Source: Acinetobacter haemolyticus (GTDB lineage: Bacteria > Pseudomonadota > Gammaproteobacteria > Pseudomonadales > Moraxellaceae). From it: a stretch of DNA of 64,000 nt. Below the pieces are notes generated by a model. That model was not told the DNA's origin. It saw nothing but the letters and a program-made list of their open reading frames with translations, and made no database searches. The number at the start of each line of letters is the position of its first letter. Positions within the stretch are counted from its first letter, which is position 1. Positions 38,207 through 46,100 of the stretch are shown here, in pieces. The translations under genes were made by a program, and so were the position numbers. The stretch covers positions 151,478 through 215,477 of the forward strand of contig NZ_OVCN01000002.1 in NCBI RefSeq assembly GCF_900406815.1, written 5' to 3'.

Positions 38207-39175
38207 TCACTGACGAGCCAAATCTAGTGCTAAATCTACTGCAACATGCAAGCTTGATGCTTTAGCCTGTCCAGTGCCTGCAAGAGACAGTGCTGTACCA
38301 TGATCGACAGAGGTTCGAATAAATGGTAAGCCTAATGTAATGTTTACAGCTTCACCAAAGCCTTGTGATTTTAACACAGGTAAGCCTTGATCGTGATACA
38401 TCGCTAAAACTGCATCTGCATCTTTCAGGTTTTCTGGGGTAAATAAAGTATCTGCGGGCAAACTCAAACTCATCTTCACGCCCTGTGCACGATACTCTTC
38501 CAAGACTGGATTAATCACCTCGATCTCTTCCCGTCCTAGATAACCATCCTCACCCGCATGAGGATTTAAACCACAGACTAAAATTTTAGGATGCGTGATT
38601 TTGAATTTTGTTTTTAAATCATGAATCAGGATATCAATCACCTGATGTAGACGTTCTTTACTAATAGCATCTGGCACATCGCGTAGCGGCAAATGAGTCG
38701 TTGCCAAAGCCACCCTTAGCGTTTTTGTCGCCAGCATCATCACCACACGCTCAACGCTAGCAAACTCTTGGTAGTATTCGGTATGTCCACTAAATGCAAT
38801 GCCTGCATCATTGATAATGGATTTCTGCACGGGAGCTGTAGCGACACCTACACTTCGCCCTGACATGGCATAATCTGCAGAACGACGTAATTGCTCTAAG
38901 ACATAGTCTGAATTTACTGGATTTAATTGCCCTTCAATCACAGTCTCTTTCAATGGGACGTGTTCAACGAATAACTGCCCTTTTGGACTAGACAACGACT
39001 GACCTTGATATGGCGTCAGTTCGACAATAATGCCTAATTGATCAGCACGCTGCTGTAACATCTGCAAATCAGCTAAAACGACAATAGGACGCTCATCTAC
39101 TCGTTCGGCCAACCCCAAACAGATATCAGGTCCTATTCCTGCAGGTTCACCAGAAGTGACATATAAAGGAAGCAT
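38207..39175 (-). CDS. pdxA: 4-hydroxythreonine-4-phosphate dehydrogenase
   Basis: 322 residues. Motifs of PdxA are seen: TSGEPAGIGPDICLGL at the N-terminus, FSGHTEYYQEF, CGLNPHAGEDGYLG and DAVLAMYHDQGLPVLK with the zinc-binding histidines, then NITLGLPFIRTSVDHGTAL. The enzyme oxidises 4-phosphohydroxythreonine on the deoxyxylulose-5-phosphate-dependent vitamin B6 pathway. Length is typical. In many relatives surA stands upstream of pdxA; here the neighbour is a DUF4124-like secreted protein. Confidence 0.95.
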   Translation of the reverse strand: MLPLYVTSGEPAGIGPDICLGLAERVDERPIVVLADLQMLQQRADQLGIIVELTPYQGQSLSSPKGQLFVEHVPLKETVIEGQLNPVNSDYVLEQLRRSADYAMSGRSVGVATAPVQKSIINDAGIAFSGHTEYYQEFASVERVVMMLATKTLRVALATTHLPLRDVPDAISKERLHQVIDILIHDLKTKFKITHPKILVCGLNPHAGEDGYLGREEIEVINPVLEEYRAQGVKMSLSLPADTLFTPENLKDADAVLAMYHDQGLPVLKSQGFGEAVNITLGLPFIRTSVDHGTALSLAGTGQAKASSLHVAVDLALDLARQ

Positions 39176-39261
39176 ATTTTTCGCCGATCATTTGATACTT
39201 TTTCTAGTGTAGCGAAAATCTAAAATCAGCTGTAGTTTTTCAGCCTTTATTTATATACAAG

Positions 39262-39903
39262 TTAAGGACTGGCTGCCGTTTTAGTGAGATTCTGAGGCAC
39301 TAAATTTGATGGGACAAAGCTTGGCGTACGTGTCCAAGGGTTAATGGTGGCCTGTGGTTTTCTTTCGACTGGTACACTTACAGCCAAATCGCTTTTCTTC
39401 TCTGCGATCCCTCCAGCACCATTTGCTTTATCCAGACTAGAATTGACAGCAAGCTCTTTCTTTTCAATCGCAGGGATGGGCTGTCCAACTTGCATCTCTT
39501 TTTTATCAACAATGGTAGTTACTGTTGTAGCAGTATTGGACTGGGTATATGACGGCGCCAACATTCCCTGTTTCACTACTGTTTGAATGGAAGATTGTTG
39601 AGATTGAGGAGCAACTGACGATGGACGAGTCGGCGCTTGGTCTTGTGATGTAATCAAATCTACAGGAATTTCAATTGCTTTCATCTCGGCCGTAACTGCC
39701 ATCATCGGATCGACATGATCACTGCCTCGGCTCTCAAGCACTTCAAGTTTCTTGGTGGTGCCTTCTCTAGGTTGGAATTCTGAATAATTGGTCACACTAC
39801 TTTGGTCTACCCATTTATAAAGACGTCGTGCATTTGTTTGTGTAGAACAAACACCTATTAATAAAGTCACTACAACAATTTTTGTAGAAAACGACAGTCT
39901 CAT
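39262..39903 (-). CDS. DUF4124-like secreted protein
   Basis: 213 residues from the ATG at 39903, placed six bases after GGGG; the frame extends to 39927 without a better site. A signal peptide-like start (MRLSFSTKIVVVTLLIGVCSTQTNA) is followed by RRLYKWVDQSSVTNYSEFQP, the DUF4124 pattern (YRWVDxxGxxxYSD). The rest, about 150 residues, is of low complexity, rich in Ser, Thr, Pro, Gln, Val and Lys, without a fold that can be named. It is probably periplasmic or secreted. DUF4124 function is unknown. It is separated from pdxA by 86 bases and probably transcribed with it. Confidence 0.65.
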   Translation of the reverse strand: MRLSFSTKIVVVTLLIGVCSTQTNARRLYKWVDQSSVTNYSEFQPREGTTKKLEVLESRGSDHVDPMMAVTAEMKAIEIPVDLITSQDQAPTRPSSVAPQSQQSSIQTVVKQGMLAPSYTQSNTATTVTTIVDKKEMQVGQPIPAIEKKELAVNSSLDKANGAGGIAEKKSDLAVSVPVERKPQATINPWTRTPSFVPSNLVPQNLTKTAASP

Positions 39904-40076
39904 CAAGATCCCCAAGAGAACATGCAAATACTTCTATTTATTTCAATCAATTAATAAAAATAATAAGTCAAACTCTCCCCCATCACAAGCGGAACAATAC
40001 ACGCTATAATTATGGTCTTGTTATTGACCAAATCAGTCACTTTGCAGCAAAATAATGCCTCTCGTATGATTTTCTG

Positions 40077-40105
40077 TTGTGCCGTTTTATAAATTAATGT
40101 AGAAT
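40077..40105 (+). promoter_or_regulatory. Sigma-70 promoter of rplM-rpsI
   Basis: TTGTGC (40077-40082), 17-base spacer, TAGAAT (40100-40105). Transcription would begin near 40112, leaving a leader of about 55 bases before rplM. Confidence 0.7.
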
Positions 40106-40118
40106 TCGGTCTCCTTTT

Positions 40119-40144
40119 GTTTGGACAGATTTCACCGTCCAAAC
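40119..40144 (+). promoter_or_regulatory. rplM leader hairpin, possible L13 autoregulation site
   Basis: An 8-base-pair stem (gtttggac / gtccaaac) with a ten-base loop lies in the short leader and ends 23 bases before the rplM ATG. There is no T run after it, so it is not a terminator. Escherichia coli rplM-rpsI is controlled by L13 at its leader; a like role here is an inference. Confidence 0.5.
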
Positions 40145-40167
40145 CAACTATAATAGGTAGTGGTTTA

Positions 40168-40596
40168 ATGAAAACTCTCAGCGCTAAGCCAGCTGAAGTT
40201 CAACATGACTGGTATGTTGTTGATGCTTCTGGCAAAACTTTAGGTCGCCTCGCGACTGAAATCGCTCGTCGTTTACGCGGTAAGCACAAAACTTCTTATA
40301 CTCCTCACGTTGACACTGGTGACTACATCGTTGTTATCAATGCTGAGAATATTCAAGTGACTGGTAACAAAGCACTTGATAAAAAGTATTATCGCCATAC
40401 TGGTTTCCCTGGTGGTATCCGTGAGACTAACTTCGAGAAGTTAATTGCTCACAAACCTGAAGCTGTTTTAGAAAAAGCTGTTAAAGGTATGTTGCCAAAA
40501 GGTCCTCTTGGTTATGCAATGATCAAAAAAATGAAAGTGTACGCTGGTAGCGAGCATCCTCATACTGCTCAACAGCCACAAGTTTTGGACATCTAA
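40168..40596 (+). CDS. rplM: 50S ribosomal protein L13
   Basis: 142 residues from the ATG at 40168 ([20 protein letters not shown]), the length and start of L13; the frame upstream contains the promoter-proximal leader. Family blocks are [36 protein letters not shown] and [21 protein letters not shown]13 is an early-assembly protein of the large subunit. rpsI follows after 12 bases in the universal rplM-rpsI operon. Confidence 0.97.
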   Translation: MKTLSAKPAEVQHDWYVVDASGKTLGRLATEIARRLRGKHKTSYTPHVDTGDYIVVINAENIQVTGNKALDKKYYRHTGFPGGIRETNFEKLIAHKPEAVLEKAVKGMLPKGPLGYAMIKKMKVYAGSEHPHTAQQPQVLDI

Positions 40597-40608
40597 GGGA
40601 TACAGCAC

Positions 40609-40995
40609 ATGGCTACTAATTATGGTACAGGTCGCCGTAAGACCGCAACTGCACGTGTTTTCTTATCAGCTGGTACAGGCAAACTCGTAATCAACAATCG
40701 TACTTTAGAGCAATATTTCGGTCGTGAAACTGCTCGTATGGTTGTACGTCAGCCTTTAGAACTTTTAGAAGTTACTGAAAAGTTTGACCTTTACATCACT
40801 GTTAAAGGTGGTGGTATCGGTGGTCAAGCTGGCGCTATTCGTCACGGTATTACTCGTGCGTTGATCGCTGCAGACGAAACTTTAAAACCTGCTCTTCGTC
40901 AAGCTGGTTTCGTTACTCGTGATGCTCGTGAAGTTGAACGTAAGAAACTTGGTTTACGTAAAGCACGTAAACGTCCTCAATTCTCTAAACGTTAA
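40609..40995 (+). CDS. rpsI: 30S ribosomal protein S9
   Basis: 128 residues. The sequence holds [14 protein letters not shown], the [19 protein letters not shown] motif and the C-terminal [12 protein letters not shown] tail, whose last arginine touches P-site tRNA. Length is normal. It ends a two-gene operon with rplM and is followed by a strong terminator. Confidence 0.97.
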   Translation: MATNYGTGRRKTATARVFLSAGTGKLVINNRTLEQYFGRETARMVVRQPLELLEVTEKFDLYITVKGGGIGGQAGAIRHGITRALIAADETLKPALRQAGFVTRDAREVERKKLGLRKARKRPQFSKR

Positions 40996-41014
40996 TCGTT
41001 TTACGAATTGGACC

Positions 41015-41045
41015 AAAAACCTCGGATTTTTCCGAGGTTTTTTAT
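41015..41045 (+). terminator. Rho-independent terminator of rplM-rpsI
   Basis: A perfect 10-base-pair stem (aaacctcgga / tccgaggttt) with a TTTT loop, followed by a T run, 21 bases past the rpsI stop. Confidence 0.93.
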
Positions 41046-41127
41046 TTATGACTAAGATCAAATCTCAAGGATGCTTTTTCTACGTTTTTTTAGTATGCTA
41101 AAGCGTTTATACCTCTAGCTTTGTCAT

Positions 41128-41784
41128 ATGTCATCGGTTGAAAATACACCAGTTCAGGGCATCACCCTTTATAGTCACGCAGATGATTTCCGTTCCCACT
41201 GGATTCGCTTATTACTCGCCGAAAAACAAATCAAATATCATCTGATTCTTACTGACCATGAAGATGAAGATTTGGCTGATCTGAATCCCTACAATCAGCT
41301 CCCCATGCTGATAGAGCAGAACCTTAAACTTTTCTCTCCGCATGTAATTGCTGAATATTTAGATGATCGCTATCGACAAAATAAGCTCTATGCTGATGCA
41401 CCTATGGCCAGAGCAGAACAACGCCAATATATTTGGCGCTTTGAGCAAGACTGGTTCAAACTCGTTGACCACATGCTTAGACATGCTGATACGCTCGATT
41501 TAACCCAAAAACAAAAAGCACAGAAGGAGTTGAGGAATACCTTGATTTCACTGACACCCTTATTTCAACACTATCCCTTTTTTATGTCAGAAACATTTTC
41601 CATTCTGGACTGTATGCTTGCACCCATCTTTCTCAGACTTAAAAGCATGGGAATAGAATTACCCCAACAACACTGTCGACCAATTTTCTTGTATTGTCAT
41701 CGTATCTTTAGCCGTCCATCTTTCATTAAATCAATGACAGCTCAAGAAAAAAACAGCTACAATAAATTGATTTCTACGATTTAA
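41128..41784 (+). CDS. sspA: Stringent starvation protein A
   Basis: 218 residues with a glutathione-S-transferase fold. The N-terminal thioredoxin-like domain shows ITLYSHADDFRSHWIRLLLAEKQI and LNPYNQLPMLIEQNLKLF, and the C-terminal domain is all-helical. SspA binds RNA polymerase and alters transcription in stationary phase and acid stress; it has no enzymatic role. It is followed after 13 bases by sspB, and the rplM-rpsI-sspA-sspB order is conserved in Gammaproteobacteria. Confidence 0.92.
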   Translation: MSSVENTPVQGITLYSHADDFRSHWIRLLLAEKQIKYHLILTDHEDEDLADLNPYNQLPMLIEQNLKLFSPHVIAEYLDDRYRQNKLYADAPMARAEQRQYIWRFEQDWFKLVDHMLRHADTLDLTQKQKAQKELRNTLISLTPLFQHYPFFMSETFSILDCMLAPIFLRLKSMGIELPQQHCRPIFLYCHRIFSRPSFIKSMTAQEKNSYNKLISTI

Positions 41785-41797
41785 TAAGTTTTTAATT

Positions 41798-42223
41798 ATG
41801 TCTGAGCAAATAACGTTTACTCCTACACGCCCCTATCTTGCTCGTGCCATTTATGAATGGATTTGCGATAATCAACTCACGCCATATTTATTAGTTGATG
41901 CAACACAACCGCATACCGATGTTCCACAACAATTTGTTAAAGATGGTCAAATTGTTTTAAATCTTGCACCTCATGCCATTCATCAATTGCATATCAGCAA
42001 TGAAGCAATTACTTTTTCTGCACGATTTGGCGGTGTTGCCAAAGAAATTTACGTGCCTATCCGCGCTGTACTCGGCATTTATGCAAAGGAAAACGGCCAA
42101 GGTTTATTTTTCGATCCTTCTGAGTATGCTGATATTGAAGAAACAATCAGCCCGGCAAAAGAAGAATCACAACAAAAAACTGAAACAACTAAGAAAAAAC
42201 CTTCGCTTAGAATTTTAGATTAA
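41798..42223 (+). CDS. sspB: ClpXP protease specificity-enhancing factor SspB
   Basis: 141 residues. The folded N-terminal part (TPTRPYLARAIYEWICDNQLTPYLLVDA, VLNLAPHAIHQL, FSARFGGVAKEIYVPI) binds ssrA tags. A flexible, charged linker then ends in PSLRILD, the ClpX-binding tail (LRxxK-like). SspB hands ssrA-tagged proteins from stalled ribosomes to ClpXP. It forms an operon with sspA. Confidence 0.93.
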   Translation: MSEQITFTPTRPYLARAIYEWICDNQLTPYLLVDATQPHTDVPQQFVKDGQIVLNLAPHAIHQLHISNEAITFSARFGGVAKEIYVPIRAVLGIYAKENGQGLFFDPSEYADIEETISPAKEESQQKTETTKKKPSLRILD

Positions 42224-42238
42224 TTGAGGATATATATA

Positions 42239-42898
42239 ATGGCCTTTGACTTAGTTCAATATTTTGCTGAACAAATTAAAATTCAAAAACCGCAACTATT
42301 TAGTCAATATTCTCAACCAGAAAAACTGCTTTACATTGATGAAATCAATGCACTCGCACTTGGTCGCTTGATTAGTCTCTGGAAACAAAATCCTCAAAAA
42401 CATTATCAGGAAGTCCAAACTTCTGATCCATTGTATATCCGGGAAATTACGCGTCACCTCACGACTTCCGCTCACAACCAATCCTCCCTCAGCACAACTG
42501 AACTAGAAACAAGTCTCACTGAGGTTTTGTCATTACAACTTGCTGAATTGAAACAGCTGGATGAAACAGGAAGTTTTGGTCAAACAGGGCTTACTGAATT
42601 GCTTTTGGGTCAAGTCGAACATTTATCTGGTCAAGCAGAAGACTGGGTCTGGTCAACCAATCAATTAACCGAGCTTCTGGGTTCAAAACCAATTGAACAA
42701 GAAGAGGTCTCGCTTGAAACAACTATGCAAGAATTCAATAAAATGGTTCATCAAGCCCAGCCAACCTTAGACCATCAAGAAACAATTGATATTCAGCCGC
42801 CTGCTACGCCAACATGGGCTTCTATTACAGCACCTTTGGTTGCCTTAATTATTTTAGGGATACTGTATTGCTCTTATACTCAACTTATTGTTGCCTAA
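42239..42898 (+). CDS. Unknown tail-anchored protein after sspB
   Basis: 219 residues from the ATG at 42239, with GAGGA upstream; the frame opens at 42224. No family is recognised. The soluble part is acidic, rich in Gln, Glu, Leu and Thr and mostly helical by composition. A single hydrophobic segment closes the protein (about 196-216, TAPLVALIILGILYCSYTQL), so it should be anchored in the inner membrane by its C-terminus with the bulk in the cytoplasm. It begins 15 bases after sspB and is ended by a hairpin terminator, so it is likely the third gene of the sspAB transcript. Confidence 0.6.
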   Translation: MAFDLVQYFAEQIKIQKPQLFSQYSQPEKLLYIDEINALALGRLISLWKQNPQKHYQEVQTSDPLYIREITRHLTTSAHNQSSLSTTELETSLTEVLSLQLAELKQLDETGSFGQTGLTELLLGQVEHLSGQAEDWVWSTNQLTELLGSKPIEQEEVSLETTMQEFNKMVHQAQPTLDHQETIDIQPPATPTWASITAPLVALIILGILYCSYTQLIVA

Positions 42899-42908
42899 AT
42901 TTCCAAAT

Positions 42909-42938
42909 GATAAAGAAAGATTTATATCTTTCTTTATC
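42909..42938 (+). terminator. Hairpin terminator after the sspAB transcript
   Basis: A perfect 13-base-pair palindrome (gataaagaaagat / atctttctttatc) with a TTAT loop, 11 bases past the stop. The T content lies within the right arm, not after it, so strength is uncertain. Confidence 0.65.
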
Positions 42939-43163
42939 AAACACTTATAAATAATAAAGTTTGAATAAATATTAATTTTAAACAATTTAACAGAATAATT
43001 TACATTTATTTACAATCATATTTCCATTAAATTCCCAAACAATAATGTGATAAAAATCACAATAAAATTAAAATAACATCTGTATTTAATATTTTAATTT
43101 TTCATCCTGACAAAAATTGTCAATTATTAACACCCTTTATTTTATTATTATCCTAAAGCATGA

Positions 43164-43191
43164 TTGATTTAATTAAATAGTTTCCTATAAT
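43164..43191 (+). promoter_or_regulatory. Sigma-70 promoter of the roadblock-GTPase module
   Basis: TTGATT (43164-43169), 16-base spacer and a consensus TATAAT (43186-43191). It would give a 5' leader of about 80 bases before the first roadblock gene. Confidence 0.7.
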
Positions 43192-43276
43192 GAAATTAAC
43201 TACTTTTGAAAACCAATTAAAACAAAAGTAAGTTATATAAACTTATAAACAATAATGTATTAGTAGAGATAATATC

Positions 43277-43636
43277 ATGGCTAAAATTTCACTAGAAAGC
43301 TTATCAAATATTGATGGTTTCGTTGCAGCAGCGTTAGTAGACACAGAAAGTGGCCTAGCCCTCGCGACACAAGGTGGTGGGGCAATTGATTTGGAACTTG
43401 CAGCAGCGGGTAATACCGAAGTTGTACGAGCAAAACGCCGTGTTGCTAACTCACTGAAACTAAACGATGATATCGAAGATATCTTAATTACACTTGGTAA
43501 GGCATACCACTTAATTCGACCATTAGAAAGCAATGGCAACCTCTTCCTCTATGTTGTACTTGACCGCACAAAATCAAACCTAGCAATGGCTCGTCACGAA
43601 CTTAAAACCTTCGAAAAAGAATTAGACTTTGCTTAA
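43277..43636 (+). CDS. Roadblock/LC7 domain protein 1
   Basis: 119 residues, a single roadblock/LC7 (MglB-like) domain: [25 protein letters not shown], then a helix, then [19 protein letters not shown] and [26 protein letters not shown]. This alpha-beta-alpha fold binds small Ras-like GTPases in bacteria, often as activator or scaffold. A matching GTPase is encoded two genes on, with a second roadblock protein after it. A strong promoter is upstream, and 154 AT-rich bases separate it from the next gene. It is soluble and acts in the cytoplasm; its output is unknown. Confidence 0.82.
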   Translation: MAKISLESLSNIDGFVAAALVDTESGLALATQGGGAIDLELAAAGNTEVVRAKRRVANSLKLNDDIEDILITLGKAYHLIRPLESNGNLFLYVVLDRTKSNLAMARHELKTFEKELDFA

Positions 43637-43790
43637 TTTGCAAAGCTAAAAGATTTAGTATATTAGACTTCTTACATTTATTTTTATTTAAAACAATAGG
43701 AATAATATAAGAGGTCTAATATTAGTCTTTATATATTAAATAAAGACCATTTTGTGCAGTCCAATATTTTACCAATATTAAAGTGATACT

Positions 43791-44759
43791 ATGAATGGGC
43801 ATTGCATTAATATCGCAATTTCAGGTATAAGTTTAAAAGTTTCGGATGAGTTAAAAATAGAGCTTAGAAAAACCATACCCAATGATTTTGGAATTAACTG
43901 GATTAATATTGCAGATCCAAATATAGACTTATTATTAATAAACGAAAATTTTTTTGATACCGAAGGTATTCAGCGTATTTTGAGAGAGAAGGAACTTCCC
44001 TGCTTAAAAGTCTCTAAAGGACAAGCCAGCTGTAATATCGAAGAAAACAATACCCTTTACTTACCCTTTCAACAAACCGATGCCTTAAAAAACTGGATTC
44101 AGCTCCGTCTTTTAAGCTATTTATCACATCAACAAGCCCAACAACCAAAAATAGAGACCAATTCAACCCATAACGCGCTCGATAAAAAGTTTTTAACGGA
44201 TATGTTAAATCCTGAAAATGCACGTCTACATCTTTTTGATGATCACGGTACATTGGCAATTATCGATACACGCAGTCAAGTTGCTTGGTTAGAACCTACA
44301 CGCATACATACACAGACCAATCGCAGTTTTAATTATGGGTTTGCGACAACATCTGATTTCACCAAAGTCTCTCGTAAAGTTGAATACAACCTACAAGACT
44401 GGTTATGGAACTTAATATGGTCTTCGCACGAATTTCAAACACTAGCACCTGTTGCACAAGAATATTACAAAATTGACTACTGGCCTCAACCGACACAAAG
44501 TGCGGATCGAAAAATTATTCTTTTGCTGTCTGCTTGTTTCATTCAAGGCGCTCAACTTGATCAAGTTGCGAACCAATTAAACATACCCATTCAAACAGTT
44601 CAGCAATATATTGCCGCTTGTATTGCTTCAAATAATGGCAACATTATTTCAGCAATTGACGGTCATTACTTAAAATCCAATACAGTTGAACCACCTCCTG
44701 AACAACAAGGTTTTTTGAATAAGTTTTTTGGAAAAATTAGACGCCGCTTTGGGCTTTAA
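43791..44759 (+). CDS. Unknown protein of a GTPase module, alpha/beta N-domain and C-terminal helix-turn-helix
   Basis: 322 residues, no named family recognised. Residues 1-108 have alternating strands and helices (INIAISGISLKV, DLLLINENFF, CLKVSKG) like a receiver domain that has lost its phospho-acceptor Asp. Residues 145-230 are rich in Trp and aromatic residues. Residues 240-292 read as a winged helix (LLLSACFIQGAQLDQVANQLNIPIQTVQQYI). The tail is basic with Phe (LNKFFGKIRRRFGL) and could bind membrane. The layout, GTPase eight bases downstream and roadblock genes on both sides, matches the place of the DUF742 helix-turn-helix protein in actinobacterial conservons. It may be a GTPase effector. 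Confidence 0.55.
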   Translation: MNGHCINIAISGISLKVSDELKIELRKTIPNDFGINWINIADPNIDLLLINENFFDTEGIQRILREKELPCLKVSKGQASCNIEENNTLYLPFQQTDALKNWIQLRLLSYLSHQQAQQPKIETNSTHNALDKKFLTDMLNPENARLHLFDDHGTLAIIDTRSQVAWLEPTRIHTQTNRSFNYGFATTSDFTKVSRKVEYNLQDWLWNLIWSSHEFQTLAPVAQEYYKIDYWPQPTQSADRKIILLLSACFIQGAQLDQVANQLNIPIQTVQQYIAACIASNNGNIISAIDGHYLKSNTVEPPPEQQGFLNKFFGKIRRRFGL

Positions 44760-44767
44760 GGAATAAT

Positions 44768-45310
44768 ATGATTCTTCAACAATATAAAATTGTTTTTGCA
44801 GGAAGCATGGGCGCAGGCAAAACTGAAGCCATACGGTCTCTTTCTGAAGTCCCTGTCCTAGCAACTGAAGCATTTAACACGGATACTCAAGCACATAGTA
44901 AAGCTGAAACAACTGTGGGGATTGACTATGGGGAAATCACACTAGATGACGGCATTAAAATAGGCTTATATGGCACACCTGGACAGTCACGTTTTGACTT
45001 TATTTGGCCCGTCATCTGTCAAGGTGCTCTTGGAGTAATTCTGTTAGTTGATCATAACAGCAAGGTGCCTATCGAAGAGCTTGAAGGTTATCTAGACACA
45101 TTTAAAGACTATACACAGAATATTTCGATTGGCATTACTCATGTTGATGAAAACAAAGGACAATCCACTGCGATATATCGAGAGTGGCTAATGCAGAACA
45201 ACTATCAATACCCACTTTTTTTTATTGATGCACGTAAACAAGAACATATCCTGCTTATGATCGAATCACTGATTGCGGCGTTAGAAGTAAACTTAAAAGC
45301 CACCCATTAA
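44768..45310 (+). CDS. Small Ras-like GTPase (COG2229/MglA-like)
   Basis: 180 residues. The P-loop is GSMGAGKT (12-19). A switch I threonine lies near ETTVGIDYG (Thr49), switch II is GTPGQSRF (69-76), and the base-recognition motif is THVD (124-127) in place of NKxD, followed by DARKQ. These are the marks of the bacterial GTPases that work with roadblock proteins, where DxxG is replaced by GTPGQ. It starts eight bases after the 322-residue gene and is followed after 23 bases by a second roadblock gene, so they are one operon. Likely a switch for cell polarity or regulation; the target is not known. Confidence 0.85.
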   Translation: MILQQYKIVFAGSMGAGKTEAIRSLSEVPVLATEAFNTDTQAHSKAETTVGIDYGEITLDDGIKIGLYGTPGQSRFDFIWPVICQGALGVILLVDHNSKVPIEELEGYLDTFKDYTQNISIGITHVDENKGQSTAIYREWLMQNNYQYPLFFIDARKQEHILLMIESLIAALEVNLKATH

Positions 45311-45333
45311 CTATTTTAATAAAGAGAAAAATT

Positions 45334-45753
45334 ATGTTCACTATCTCAAGCCAACAACGTACCGCACCGAAAGAGCTGATTCAGTTCGCAAAATCGCAAG
45401 CCAATGATATTCTTGTTAATATTCGTGGTATTGATTATATTATGATTTGTTCAACCGACGGTTTTGAGTTGGCATCAATTTATAAAAAGAATCCTTATAA
45501 CAGTAGTAAACTGGCCGCGGTAAGTAGTTCTATCTTGGCAATGGTCAGCGCTTTTCTTAATGAAATTCAACTTACAGGCTGTCAGAGCATTACCTTAGAT
45601 GCAGAAAATGGCAAAGCGATTTTGACAGCCATCCCAGCACCGCATCATCCGATGGTTCTAGTCACACTGAGCAATAAAGATGTTCTTCTCGGACAATTGT
45701 TATATAGTTTAAAACAAGCCAGCGCAGCCATTAGCGCAGCCGATCAAGCTTAA
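45334..45753 (+). CDS. Roadblock/LC7 domain protein 2
   Basis: 139 residues with a single roadblock/LC7 fold: VNIRGIDYIMICSTDGFELASIYKK, KLAAVSSSILAMVSAFLNEI, then SITLDAENGKAILTAIP and MVLVTLSNKDVLLGQLLYSLKQA. It differs in sequence from the first roadblock protein of the module, so the two may form a heterodimer or act at different steps of the GTPase cycle. A hairpin terminator 20 bases past the stop ends the operon. A role as GTPase activator, by analogy with MglB, is an inference. Confidence 0.8.
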   Translation: MFTISSQQRTAPKELIQFAKSQANDILVNIRGIDYIMICSTDGFELASIYKKNPYNSSKLAAVSSSILAMVSAFLNEIQLTGCQSITLDAENGKAILTAIPAPHHPMVLVTLSNKDVLLGQLLYSLKQASAAISAADQA

Positions 45754-46100
45754 TTCTTCATTGATTTCATTCAATCTGTCAGGGCAATCATCCTGTCAGA
45801 TTTTTTTTAGCCTTAAATTTAGCCATATACATTTTTAAATTTTCATATTCGAATCTATATCCTAAACCTGTATAAATTCTCTTAATACATCCCTTCTTCA
45901 TGTTTATTTGAAAATCATCCATATAAATTACTGTAATTAAATCAGATGAACGGTATAAAAATTACATGATTTAGCAATAATTTTTCATTATGATAATTTT
46001 CGAACAAATAACAACATTAATGTTCAAAAATGAAAATCAACACCATTGCTTGATGAAATCGATTAATCATCAAGGCAAGATCAACAAGGAGAAAGATTCA
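45754..46100. other. Intergenic region before the sphingomyelinase gene
   Basis: 347 AT-rich bases with the module terminator at its left end. A weak promoter candidate is TTGAAA (45908-45913), 18-base spacer, TGTAAT (45932-45937). The open frame of the next gene continues back to 45990, but its first 37 codons do not look like protein of the family. Confidence 0.45.
45773..45808 (+). terminator. Rho-independent terminator of the roadblock-GTPase module
   Basis: An 11-position stem (aatctgtcagg / cctgtcagatt, one T-T mismatch) with a seven-base loop and a run of T. Confidence 0.85.

Larger units (their letters stand above)
42899..43276. other. AT-rich intergenic region before the roadblock-GTPase module
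   Basis: 378 bases, markedly AT-rich. It contains the terminator at 42909-42938 and a good promoter at 43164-43191 for the module that follows. No open frame, tRNA or repeat was seen between them. Confidence 0.7.

Noticed and set aside
45990..46100. Longer N-terminus for the sphingomyelinase
   Set aside because: It would hide the signal peptide. A good ribosome-binding site and signal sequence point to the ATG at 46101.
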